Below, piece by piece: positions 54,484 to 61,955 of a stretch of 64,000 nucleotides of DNA. The DNA is from an uncultured Aquimarina sp. (GTDB taxonomy: Bacteria; Bacteroidota; Bacteroidia; Flavobacteriales; Flavobacteriaceae). Under the pieces are notes generated by a model that was not told the origin of the DNA, searched no databases, and saw only the letters and a program-made list of their open reading frames with translations. The stretch covers positions 62,001-126,000 of the forward strand of contig CANMSL010000005.1 in assembly GCA_947500505.1 (NCBI GenBank), written 5' to 3'. How positions within the stretch are numbered: position 1 is the first letter of the stretch; the number at the start of each line of letters is the position of its first letter. The translations under genes and the position numbers were made by a program.

Positions 54484-55545
54484 CTATCTGGATCGAAAGA
54501 TTAACCCAATTAAAGAGCCCAAAAGTACAGCAATTGTGATGGTAGGTTTTGGCCCGAAAGCAAGCAATCCTATAAGTAACCCGATGACTCCCCCTAACGC
54601 ACTGCCGATAAAACGACCACTGTTTTCTCTTTTTCGGATCATATAGATCATGGCAATCGAAAGTGTCATTCTAAGAGCTGCTCCAACAATGATAATATCT
54701 ACGACGCTTTTCCAAAATAATGCAACGATAAAGGCTATACATGCTGTAATCAAAGTTGTATATCGTATTGATTTTACTTTTTGATTTTCTTTTGATTCAA
54801 ATTTAAGATGCGAGGAAACCGCAAAAATTGAAGTATCCGCTGAACTCATCAACCCTGCAAAGAAAAGTACTAGCAGTAATGCCAAGTTGCACATTTTTGT
54901 TTGTTGTAGACGCCAGAACTGTAGTAAAGTCTATGATATCCAGCATCTCAAAAATTAATATATACAAAAACCAATACTAATGATCGCCTGAATGATATCA
55001 GAAATAATAACTGTTTAAAACCCGAAAATAAAAAAATACACTAATATTACCGAGGTGGTAATAGGTAAAGCAGTATTGTCTGAAAACAGTTCGAAAAAGG
55101 TAATTACTCTAGCACCTCCAGCCAAAGCAAGGAGAATCCAAAAAAAAACTGAACAATAACGGTTATGATATTGGTCACTAACCCTGTTGTTTTGTTATTT
55201 GTGATAAATGCAGGCAAATCTCCTTGTGTTTAAAAATTACCTTATTACGAAATATTCTTAATTCACGGCGTCGCTCAGAAACAAATAAGAGGTAGTCATT
55301 TGCATAACCATCGACATAATAAAAAGACCCAAGCAAAACTTATAAGTACATTCAGTAAAGATTATCAAAGTACTGACTCGAACTGCACCAGCAAATTTCG
55401 AAAACAAAATCGTCCATCCGCTGCGGTTTCTTCCACCAATTGAAAAATCTTCTGTATCAGAAGATCTGGATGTATAAAAGGATCAACTTACGATTAATAA
55501 GGTATAGGTGATAAGGTAAGGATAGATCTGCATGAAATTTTGGGT
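54484..55545 (-). pseudogene. Decayed sodium:solute symporter
   Basis: The open part (54484-54894, 136 codons) is the C-terminal half of an SSS transporter, with FFAGLMSSADTSIFAVSS. Upstream on the same strand the N-terminal half can still be read: SSDTEDFSIGGRNRSGWT, LIIFTECTYKF and SYLFLSDAVN (55262-55440). It is broken by a TGA at about 55485, a TAA right after SDAVN and another stop after FFIFGF, and there is a frame change near 55130. The total length is also short for the family. It is a separate gene from the intact symporter at 49650-51341. Confidence 0.85.
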
Positions 55546-55644
55546 TTACGAATCTGAAAATAACTGAAACCTCTTATTTAGAAAGCTTTCTATACTTGTT
55601 CTTGCTAAGAAGTAATGGTTATATAGAGCTGATACTTACCAGCA

Positions 55645-55854
55645 CTATTTCTTTTTGATATCTATAATATCTATAATATCCACCTCCATATAATCAGCGA
55701 TTTTTTGTAGTCTTTCAAAATCTTTAGCCAGATTTTTTCTCTTCACCACATAATCTCCTGCTTGCGGACTAACACCTAAAGCTTTAGAAATTCCATAAAC
55801 GGTTTTCGCACCCTTACTTTTTTTAAGTAGTCTTTTTAATTTCTTGTTAACCAT
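55645..55854 (-). CDS. Small XRE-type DNA-binding protein
   Basis: 69 residues, basic. A helix-turn-helix of the Cro/C1 type is seen in TVYGISKALGVSPQAGDYVVK with a second helix pair FERLQKIADYMEVDIIDI. It lacks a sensor domain. It is divergent from a secreted peptide gene, and the gap holds repeated TTTGTATAT-type motifs that could be its operators. The start overlaps the ATG of a longer possible frame on the other strand, which I do not use. Confidence 0.8.
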   Translation of the reverse strand: MVNKKLKRLLKKSKGAKTVYGISKALGVSPQAGDYVVKRKNLAKDFERLQKIADYMEVDIIDIIDIKKK

Positions 55855-55879
55855 TGGTTAATAATATTATTAGAACTAA

Positions 55880-55953
55880 ATATACAAATAAATTTTTAAT
55901 AAAAAAATATTTGTATATTAAAAAAAGTTTTGTATATTCGGATCATACAAATC
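55880..55953. promoter_or_regulatory. Repeated palindromic motifs, possible XRE operators
   Basis: ATATACAAATA at 55880-55890 is the exact inverted complement of TATTTGTATAT at 55908-55918. TTTGTATATT recurs at 55929-55938, and ATACAAAT at 55945-55952 faces it. There are four half-sites in 75 bases between divergent genes. Confidence 0.6.
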
Positions 55954-55967
55954 AAAACCACTTAAAA

Positions 55968-56327
55968 ATGAAACTCTTATTAGTAATGGCTATGCTTAGC
56001 GTAACCTTAGGAAACGCAAATTCTTTAAATACAAATCCAATAAATGAGAAGAAAAAAGATAAAAAAGATGATAGGAAAGAGCGTATAGAAAATAACTCAA
56101 CATTAAGGAATTTTCATTCTATAAAAAGGTGGAAGATGACAATAGAATATACTAACGGAGATATCATTTCTAAAACTATTGAGATTACAGATGACAGATC
56201 TTCCAGCGCAATGGAGTTGGCATTTCTGGAAGCAGAAAAACATATAAAGACCTTAAAAAAAGTAAAAAGTTATAATGTATCACCAGTATCAGGAAATTCT
56301 TTTGTACTGTTAGCAGGAGGAAAGTAA
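55968..56327 (+). CDS. Small secreted protein of unknown function
   Basis: 119 residues from the ATG at 55968 (MKLLLVMAMLSVTLGNANS is a signal peptide). A longer frame from 55854 would put 38 unsuitable residues ahead of it. After a highly charged linker (EKKKDKKDDRKERIE) comes a beta-alpha domain (KMTIEYTNGDIISKTIEIT, AFLEAEKHIKTLKKV). I do not recognise a family. It may be controlled by the XRE protein next door. Confidence 0.72.
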   Translation: MKLLLVMAMLSVTLGNANSLNTNPINEKKKDKKDDRKERIENNSTLRNFHSIKRWKMTIEYTNGDIISKTIEITDDRSSSAMELAFLEAEKHIKTLKKVKSYNVSPVSGNSFVLLAGGK

Positions 56328-56352
56328 TAATCGCTTGAACTTTACCTACATT

Positions 56353-56391
56353 AAAAAGGCCTCTGATTATTAAAATCAGAGGCTTTTTGCT
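56353..56391 (+). terminator. Terminator after the small secreted protein
   Basis: AAAAAGGCCTCTGATT pairs with AATCAGAGGCTTTTT (one bulge), and the T-run is part of the stem end. It is 25 bases after the stop codon. Confidence 0.9.
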
Positions 56392-56596
56392 GTTATTTTG
56401 GATAAGCAAAGTTCGATGTTAGTTTTGTTAGTAAAGCTTTTTCTGAAAGTAAGGATAATACCACTTAAGGGGTTCACGAAAGTATCTAGCGTGTAGAATG
56501 GTTAATCCTTTAGGTTTTATCGAATTCTGGCAGATTTTTGATTAGGATTATAAAACTATTTTCGGTTGAATGCTTTATGTTCTTGCCCCAGAATAC

Positions 56597-58768
56597 TTAC
56601 TTTTTTCTTTCTACGAACTCCAGCTGGTCAATAGCTACATTTGTGGTGAAAATACCATAGTTTACGACTGCTTTTCCCTTTTCTAAAGTATCAATTGTAC
56701 CAGTTGATTTTCCGTCGATCATACGTACCTTGTCACCAACTTTTAGCGTAATTTTGGGTTTAGCTTTCTCAATTTTTTCTTCTTTTTTCTTTTGCTCCTT
56801 TTTCCTTTCCCTGATTACTACAACTTTTTTCTCTACTTCTTTGACTATTTTTTCTTCCTTTACTTTTTTTGCCCTTCTCTGTTTAGCTGTTTGTTTTTGT
56901 CTTTTAGAGTTTTCTACTTGTACAATCTTCATGAACTCATCTATAAGTTCTCTTTTCTTTTTATTGTGGAAGTATTTTTCGCTTATTTCGTTTAGTTTTT
57001 GGCCTAAATAGATCATTCGTTGATTACTGTCGTATAGCTCCTGATAACTTTCTAATTTGGATTGTAATCGCTGGTTAATCTTATCTAAACGCTCTTTTTC
57101 TTCCTCTGCTTTTTGTTCCTTCGTTTTGAGAGCAGAAGTAGTTTTTTGAAGTTTTGATCTTTCTTTTTGAAGATTTGCAATACTTTTATCAAAACGGATT
57201 TTGCCTCGTTCTACTTTTTTCTTTGCCTTATTAATTAAGCTATACGGAATTCCATTTTTTTGAGCCACCTCGAAGGTAAAAGAGCTTCCTGCTTCACCAA
57301 GATATAATTTAAACAACGGTTCCAGTGTTTTTGAATCAAAAAGCATGTTTGCATTTGTCATGTTTGGCAATTCGTTAGCCAGCAATTTGAGGTTTGCATA
57401 ATGGGTGGTAATAATTCCATAAGATTCGCGTTCGTAGAAAATTTCTAAAAAAGCTTCTGCTAACGCACCTCCTAACTCCGGATCACTACCTGTACCAAAT
57501 TCATCTATAAGAAATAGTGTTTTATCATTACATTTTCTAAGAAAGTAATTCATGTTCTTTAAACGGTAACTGTAAGTACTTAAGTGATTTTCTATAGATT
57601 GATTGTCTCCTATATCAGTGAGTACTGTATCGAACAAACACATTCTGCTATATTCATGAACAGGAATTAACATTCCGCTTTGTAGCATAATTTGTAGTAG
57701 CCCTACAGTTTTTAGCGTAATACTTTTTCCTCCGGCATTTGGACCTGATATGACAATAATTCGATTGTTTTTATCCAATGATATTGTCTGCGGATATGTT
57801 TTTGCTCCTTTTTCCTTATTATTCAAATAGAGTAGTGGGTGATATGCGTCTTTTAACGTTAATTCTCTCTCTTCAGTGATATTAGGCAGCACTCCGTTTA
57901 ATTGAGTTGCATATTTAGACTTTGCCGCAACAATGTCAATATCACTTAGATATTCCTGATACTGGATCAATAGCTCAGAGAATGGTCTTATTCTATTTGT
58001 AAGATCTTTAAGTATTTTAACAATTTCTTCTCGCTCTTCGTATTGTAAATTACTAAGTAGTCTGCTAAATTGTAAAGTAGCTTCGGGCTCTATGTAAACA
58101 ATACTCCCTGTTTTGGAACTCCCCATTATCGAGCCCTTTACTTTACGGCGATACATAGATTTAACGGCTAGAACTCTTCGATTTTCTACAACACTTTCTC
58201 GGATGTCATCCAGATAACCCAGATTATTGTATCTACTTAAATCTCTCCCAAAACTTCCGTTGAGCTTTCCCTGTACTTCGTTAATATCTTTTCTTAATGA
58301 GTTAAGGGTAGGAGAGGCATTATCCTTAATTTCACCAAACTTGTCGACAACTACTTCAATCAGATTGATAATCTCTTTTGTATAAGGTACTTGAGTCGAA
58401 GTTTGATATAAGATAGGGTATAGTTCCTTAAATTTTTTTAAAAAACTCAGTAAATCATTCGCGGTAAGACTAATGGATACTACTTTTTTAAGACTAAAAG
58501 TTTCTAAAAAAGTGTTTTCAATTCCTAATAACTGTAATTCTTTATCAATACTATCAAATCCGTGATTAGGTATCTTTGAATCATTTAGATACGAAGATTT
58601 ATATTCATATACTTGTTGTAGTGAAGTGTATAGTTCTTCTTCAGTACTTAAAGGAACTATTTGTAAAGCCTTTGTTTTTCCGTATTCGGTATTGCATAAA
58701 TCATTAATATGGTGAAGTACTGTTTCGAATTCTAGATCTTTCAGCGTTTTTTCGGAAATACGGATCAT
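56597..58768 (-). CDS. mutS2: MutS2-type protein lacking the Smr domain
   Basis: 723 residues. MutS core and ATPase: Walker A VISGPNAGGKSITLK, signature SQ...DNQSIENHLSTYSYR, Walker B TLFLIDEFGTGSDPELGGAL and H-loop ITTHYANLK. A long coiled coil with Lys/Glu-rich sequence (about 500-670) follows, then a short KOW-like end KVGDKVRMIDGKSTGTI. Full-length MutS2 ends in an Smr endonuclease domain, which is missing here. Likely roles are control of recombination or of collided ribosomes. It is convergent with the gene pair on its left. Confidence 0.9.
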   Translation of the reverse strand: MIRISEKTLKDLEFETVLHHINDLCNTEYGKTKALQIVPLSTEEELYTSLQQVYEYKSSYLNDSKIPNHGFDSIDKELQLLGIENTFLETFSLKKVVSISLTANDLLSFLKKFKELYPILYQTSTQVPYTKEIINLIEVVVDKFGEIKDNASPTLNSLRKDINEVQGKLNGSFGRDLSRYNNLGYLDDIRESVVENRRVLAVKSMYRRKVKGSIMGSSKTGSIVYIEPEATLQFSRLLSNLQYEEREEIVKILKDLTNRIRPFSELLIQYQEYLSDIDIVAAKSKYATQLNGVLPNITEERELTLKDAYHPLLYLNNKEKGAKTYPQTISLDKNNRIIVISGPNAGGKSITLKTVGLLQIMLQSGMLIPVHEYSRMCLFDTVLTDIGDNQSIENHLSTYSYRLKNMNYFLRKCNDKTLFLIDEFGTGSDPELGGALAEAFLEIFYERESYGIITTHYANLKLLANELPNMTNANMLFDSKTLEPLFKLYLGEAGSSFTFEVAQKNGIPYSLINKAKKKVERGKIRFDKSIANLQKERSKLQKTTSALKTKEQKAEEEKERLDKINQRLQSKLESYQELYDSNQRMIYLGQKLNEISEKYFHNKKKRELIDEFMKIVQVENSKRQKQTAKQRRAKKVKEEKIVKEVEKKVVVIRERKKEQKKKEEKIEKAKPKITLKVGDKVRMIDGKSTGTIDTLEKGKAVVNYGIFTTNVAIDQLEFVERKK

Positions 58769-58908
58769 GGTGTTACCCTAGTTTTTAAAGGTGTTTTTAT
58801 TGTTAATTTCTTTATTGTAAAACTCGATGTGAGTTTATTTTTAATAAAGTATTTGTTATAATTTTACCAAAAGCAAATGTAAACAATTGCATATTTTTTT
58901 GAACTAAC

Positions 58909-59574
58909 ATGGAAGTAAATATTGAGAATAGCTGGAAAGAACAGCTCGCAGGAGAATTTGAAAAACCATATTTTAAAGAGTTAGTAAATTTTGTAAAAAG
59001 CGAATACAGTTCTCATACTTGTTTTCCAAAAGGGTCACAAATTTTTGCTGCGTTTGATTATTGTAGTTTTGATAATGTAAAAGTCGTAATTATTGGTCAA
59101 GATCCGTATCATGGAATAGGACAGGCCAATGGATTATGCTTTTCTGTGAATGATGGAATAGCGATCCCACCTTCACTGATTAATATATTCAAAGAAATAG
59201 AATCTGATATCGGTATTCCTTTTCCATATAATGGTAATCTGGAGCGTTGGGCTAAACAAGGAGTTTTATTACTTAATGCTACACTAACAGTACGAGCACA
59301 TCAGGCGGGATCACATCAGGAAAAAGGTTGGGAAAAGTTTACAGATGCTGTTATAGAATCTATATCAACTAATAAAAAAGATGTAGTATTCTTATTATGG
59401 GGTGGCTATGCCAAAAAGAAAGGATCAAAAATCGATGCTAAAAATCATTGCATTCTAAATAGTGGACATCCATCTCCATTAAGTGCCAATAGAGGATATT
59501 GGTTCGGAAATAATCATTTTAGTAAAACGAATGAATACCTTTTAAAGACTAATCAATCACCTATTGTATGGTAA
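58909..59574 (+). CDS. ung: Uracil-DNA glycosylase, family 1
   Basis: 221 residues. It removes uracil from DNA. The water-activating loop is VVIIGQDPYHGIGQANGLCFS, the uracil-binding segment is VLLLNATLTV, and the minor-groove loop is SGHPSPLSANRGYW with the catalytic His. Length is normal. The start is the ATG giving MEVNIENSWKEQL. It is divergent from mutS2, with 140 bases between. Confidence 0.97.
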   Translation: MEVNIENSWKEQLAGEFEKPYFKELVNFVKSEYSSHTCFPKGSQIFAAFDYCSFDNVKVVIIGQDPYHGIGQANGLCFSVNDGIAIPPSLINIFKEIESDIGIPFPYNGNLERWAKQGVLLLNATLTVRAHQAGSHQEKGWEKFTDAVIESISTNKKDVVFLLWGGYAKKKGSKIDAKNHCILNSGHPSPLSANRGYWFGNNHFSKTNEYLLKTNQSPIVW

Positions 59575-59579
59575 TTAAA

Positions 59580-59759
59580 TTATGCAGCCTTAGGGATTCC
59601 TGCTGTTTTAGCTTTATTGATTTTAGCATTCACCGAAGAAGATTGAATTTTCTTTGATTTAGTAATTTTCTTATCTGTTTCCACAGAATGAATACTAAAT
59701 TTTAATAAAACAAAATTAAATGCTATAAGCCCTCCAAGTATTAGAAGAAAAGTTACCAT
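59580..59759 (-). CDS. 59-residue single-helix membrane protein
   Basis: The ATG ends at 59759 and the stop is at 59580-59582. The N-terminal helix is MVTFLLILGGLIAFNFVLLKFS; the rest is a basic, Ser/Lys-rich tail (KKITKSKKIQSSS) ending GIPKAA. It is convergent with ung, 5 bases apart. It has a promoter of the same unusual type as the barrel gene 60149-60745. The topology suggests an inner-membrane peptide with a cytoplasmic basic tail. The function is unknown. Confidence 0.7.
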   Translation of the reverse strand: MVTFLLILGGLIAFNFVLLKFSIHSVETDKKITKSKKIQSSSVNAKINKAKTAGIPKAA

Positions 59760-59781
59760 AATTGATTCGTTAGTTAATTAC

Positions 59782-59808
59782 TAGATGCAGATACCAAAAA
59801 ATGGTTGC
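59782..59808 (-). promoter_or_regulatory. ECF-sigma-type promoter, copy 1
   Basis: Read on the minus strand: GCAACC (59808-59803), 15 bases, CATCTA (59787-59782), followed after about 22 bases by the ATG of the 59-residue protein. The element shares GCAACCATTTT and GCATCTAGTAAT with the site at 60771-60797. No housekeeping TAnnTTTG element is present. Confidence 0.65.
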
Positions 59809-60148
59809 GTACATTATAATAATTAGTTTATTGGGGTAGGCGCAGCAAATTTACAAAAATATTTGAATTCTCCCATGCCGTATCACCATAAGTTGTGTGA
59901 TTTACTTATATTTTAAAGATTTACATCGTTTCTAATAGGTTTTGACAACAAAACTGCTAAAAAACTGCGCATTTGATTTTTACTATTCTTACGTACATCG
60001 TTTTAATAAAATCATTTATCCTACTTTTAGAATCTATTACCGTTAGATAAATTAAGATGGTCTCATAATTCAGGGCTATTTTTATCAAAGAAATCGTATG
60101 ATAAACCTATGCAAAAATCTATAAAATCTCAATGTAGCTCAGTTTATG
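59809..60148. other. Spacer without a recognised gene
   Basis: 340 bases between the small membrane gene's promoter and the end of the barrel gene. It is AT-rich with no frame, no repeat phase and no strong hairpin. A terminator for the barrel gene is expected in the right part but is not evident. Confidence 0.5.
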
Positions 60149-60745
60149 CTAAAATCGATAACCTAAGTATAAATTAGGCCTTAAAATAATTTCTGGGCTT
60201 TTACTATTGAATAAGTTTCTTCCGATTCCAAAGCCTAAATCAATAAATAAACCATTTCTGGTAACAAATTTACCTCCCACAGAAAATCCTAATGCAAAAT
60301 CTGTATATTCTTCTTCGACATCTCCGGCACTAATAAAGTTTCCCTGATCATCGAATACTTCAACATAATTATCATGTTCTCCAGAGGATAACATTCCGAA
60401 TGCTTCTACATAAAAACCTCTGGCTATTCGATTTCCAAAAAAGTATTTAAATCGTGTAGTTAAAGCTATTTCCTTATCAAATACACCATCTGTGTCTATC
60501 AGATCATAATCGTCATCGTTATCATCTTCATCTACAAATCTGTAAAAGAAATCAAAACCTACACTACTGTTGTTACTAAGAATTCTTTCGTAGCCCAGAT
60601 CAAGTGCTCCAAAAGCCACAATGTTGAAAGGGTTGATACTAATTTCATTTTTATTTATATCCCTGCGTGGGAGATCAGATTGATCCTGGGCAAAAGAAAA
60701 TTGGAAAGAAAATAAAACGATGAATGCAAATAATGTCTGTTTCAT
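60149..60745 (-). CDS. Outer-membrane beta-barrel protein
   Basis: 198 residues. Signal peptide to about residue 19 (FQFSFAQDQ). The mature protein begins DLPRRDINKNEISINPFNIVAFGALDLGYER and continues with strands (SVGFDFFYRFVDED, FALGFSVGGKFVTRNGLFIDLGFGIGR) ending LRPNLYLGYRF. Charged loops are Asp-rich (DEDDNDDDYD). It is preceded by an ECF-type promoter, so induced expression under envelope stress is suspected. Confidence 0.88.
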   Translation of the reverse strand: MKQTLFAFIVLFSFQFSFAQDQSDLPRRDINKNEISINPFNIVAFGALDLGYERILSNNSSVGFDFFYRFVDEDDNDDDYDLIDTDGVFDKEIALTTRFKYFFGNRIARGFYVEAFGMLSSGEHDNYVEVFDDQGNFISAGDVEEEYTDFALGFSVGGKFVTRNGLFIDLGFGIGRNLFNSKSPEIILRPNLYLGYRF

Positions 60746-60770
60746 AATAATTAAGTTGTTTTGCTATTAC

Positions 60771-60797
60771 TAGATGTAAAAAAAATAAAATGGTTGC
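60771..60797 (-). promoter_or_regulatory. ECF-sigma-type promoter, copy 2
   Basis: Read on the minus strand: GCAACC (60797-60792), 15 bases, CATCTA (60776-60771), then 25 bases to the barrel-gene ATG. Spacing and flanking bases (GCAACCATTTT, ACATCTAGTAAT) equal those of copy 1. The -35-like box begins directly after the stop codon of the upstream binding-protein gene. Confidence 0.65.
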
Positions 60798-61649
60798 TTA
60801 GATCTTAAAAATTAGTTTCTCTGGATCAACTACCTTGCCAATAATGTTTAGATCTAGTAATTGATTCTGAACATCGTTTAATATTTTTTTATTTAGTAGA
60901 GACTGGCTCCATTCCGTGATTTGTAACCACGCTCTAATATCTTCTAATTGTTGATCATATCTGTGAGCGAGTGTTTTGTCAATGCTGGGGATTTGCTTAA
61001 AATCAACCGTAGTGTTGTTTATTATTTCTAAAATACTTTTTATTTCATTTTTCTTTTCTTGCAAAACTTCTTCTCTAACCGCGATCACAAAACAAGGCCA
61101 GGGCGTTGGGCAATCTGCTATCCTTCTGAAGGTTTTATTGTCTACCAATGGTTTGGTAGTAAAATGTTCCCACATAAAATAATCTGCGGTACCTTCTGTT
61201 AAAGCAGTGATAGCTCCATCTATATTTTTCACTACTTTGAATTGCAAGGAAGATGGGTTCCAATTATTGTTTTGTGCATTCACATATGCCATTAAATGAG
61301 AACCGGATCCATACCTGCTTATAGCTGCAGTGGTATTCTTAATATCTTCCAGAGAATTATAGATAGCATTATACCCTACGTGAATTCCCCACACGAGAGG
61401 AGATTGGATGTATGTTTGCACAATTTTAGAAGGATTACCTGCAATAATATCTTTTACAATTCCTTCTGTTAATATAATGGCAATATCGATATCTTTGTTT
61501 CTTAGGGCTTGGCACATAGCACCGGTTCCTCCGGGAAAATCGATCCACTCTAATTGTATATTATTTTTGAAATAGCCTCCCTCTTCAATTGTTAAATGCC
61601 AAGGTAGATTAAAGTGTTCGGGAACTCCTCCGATTTTTAAAGTGTGCAT
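60798..61649 (-). CDS. Substrate-binding protein of the NMT1/SsuA type without signal peptide
   Basis: 283 residues. Type II periplasmic-binding fold: LKIGGVPEHFNLPWHLTIEEG, EWIDFPGGTGAMCQALRNKDIDIAIILTEG, GIHVGYNAIYNSLEDI and SRYGSGSHLMAYV. Close relatives bind thiamine precursors, taurine or nitrate. The protein starts straight at the first strand with no signal sequence or lipobox, and no ABC permease or ATPase gene is near, so it probably acts in the cytosol as a sensor or enzyme. Confidence 0.82.
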   Translation of the reverse strand: MHTLKIGGVPEHFNLPWHLTIEEGGYFKNNIQLEWIDFPGGTGAMCQALRNKDIDIAIILTEGIVKDIIAGNPSKIVQTYIQSPLVWGIHVGYNAIYNSLEDIKNTTAAISRYGSGSHLMAYVNAQNNNWNPSSLQFKVVKNIDGAITALTEGTADYFMWEHFTTKPLVDNKTFRRIADCPTPWPCFVIAVREEVLQEKKNEIKSILEIINNTTVDFKQIPSIDKTLAHRYDQQLEDIRAWLQITEWSQSLLNKKILNDVQNQLLDLNIIGKVVDPEKLIFKI

Positions 61650-61808
61650 ATTAATCTAAATATAAAATATGTTAAAATTGCGTATTTCATCGATTATTTA
61701 TGTTTTTTGTCGTCTAATTCTAATTTTTTTTATTACATTTGAAATATAAATCTGATACATACTAATACATTTATAAGTAATTAAACCCAAATAAAAACAA
61801 TATTTGCT

Positions 61809-61955
61809 ATGAAAAAGAATTTTTTAAGAAATAAAAGTGCTCAAGTTAAGGTTGCTAAGTTAAAGAGCAATACGTTAGAGAATGGAATTGTTGTTTTTAT
61901 TGCCCTGCTTTTAGCAACTAATTTTTTAATTAGTTTAAAGATATTATTCGGATAA
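61809..61955 (+). CDS. 48-residue single-helix membrane protein
   Basis: The ATG is at 61809 and the stop ends at 61955. A basic head (MKKNFLRNKSAQVKVAKLKS) precedes one hydrophobic helix (GIVVFIALLLATNFLISL). The last 12 bases overlap the end of the convergent second ppk1. I do not recognise a family. Composition and topology make it plausible as a real gene. Confidence 0.55.
   Translation: MKKNFLRNKSAQVKVAKLKSNTLENGIVVFIALLLATNFLISLKILFG

Noticed and set aside
54484..54894. Calling this frame an intact membrane protein gene
   Set aside because: Its motifs are the C-terminal half of an SSS transporter whose N-terminal half is still visible upstream with stops, so it is part of a pseudogene.
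55854..55967. Upstream extension of the small secreted protein
   Set aside because: The 38 extra residues have no signal-peptide character, overlap the operator-like repeats and start within the regulator's own start codon.
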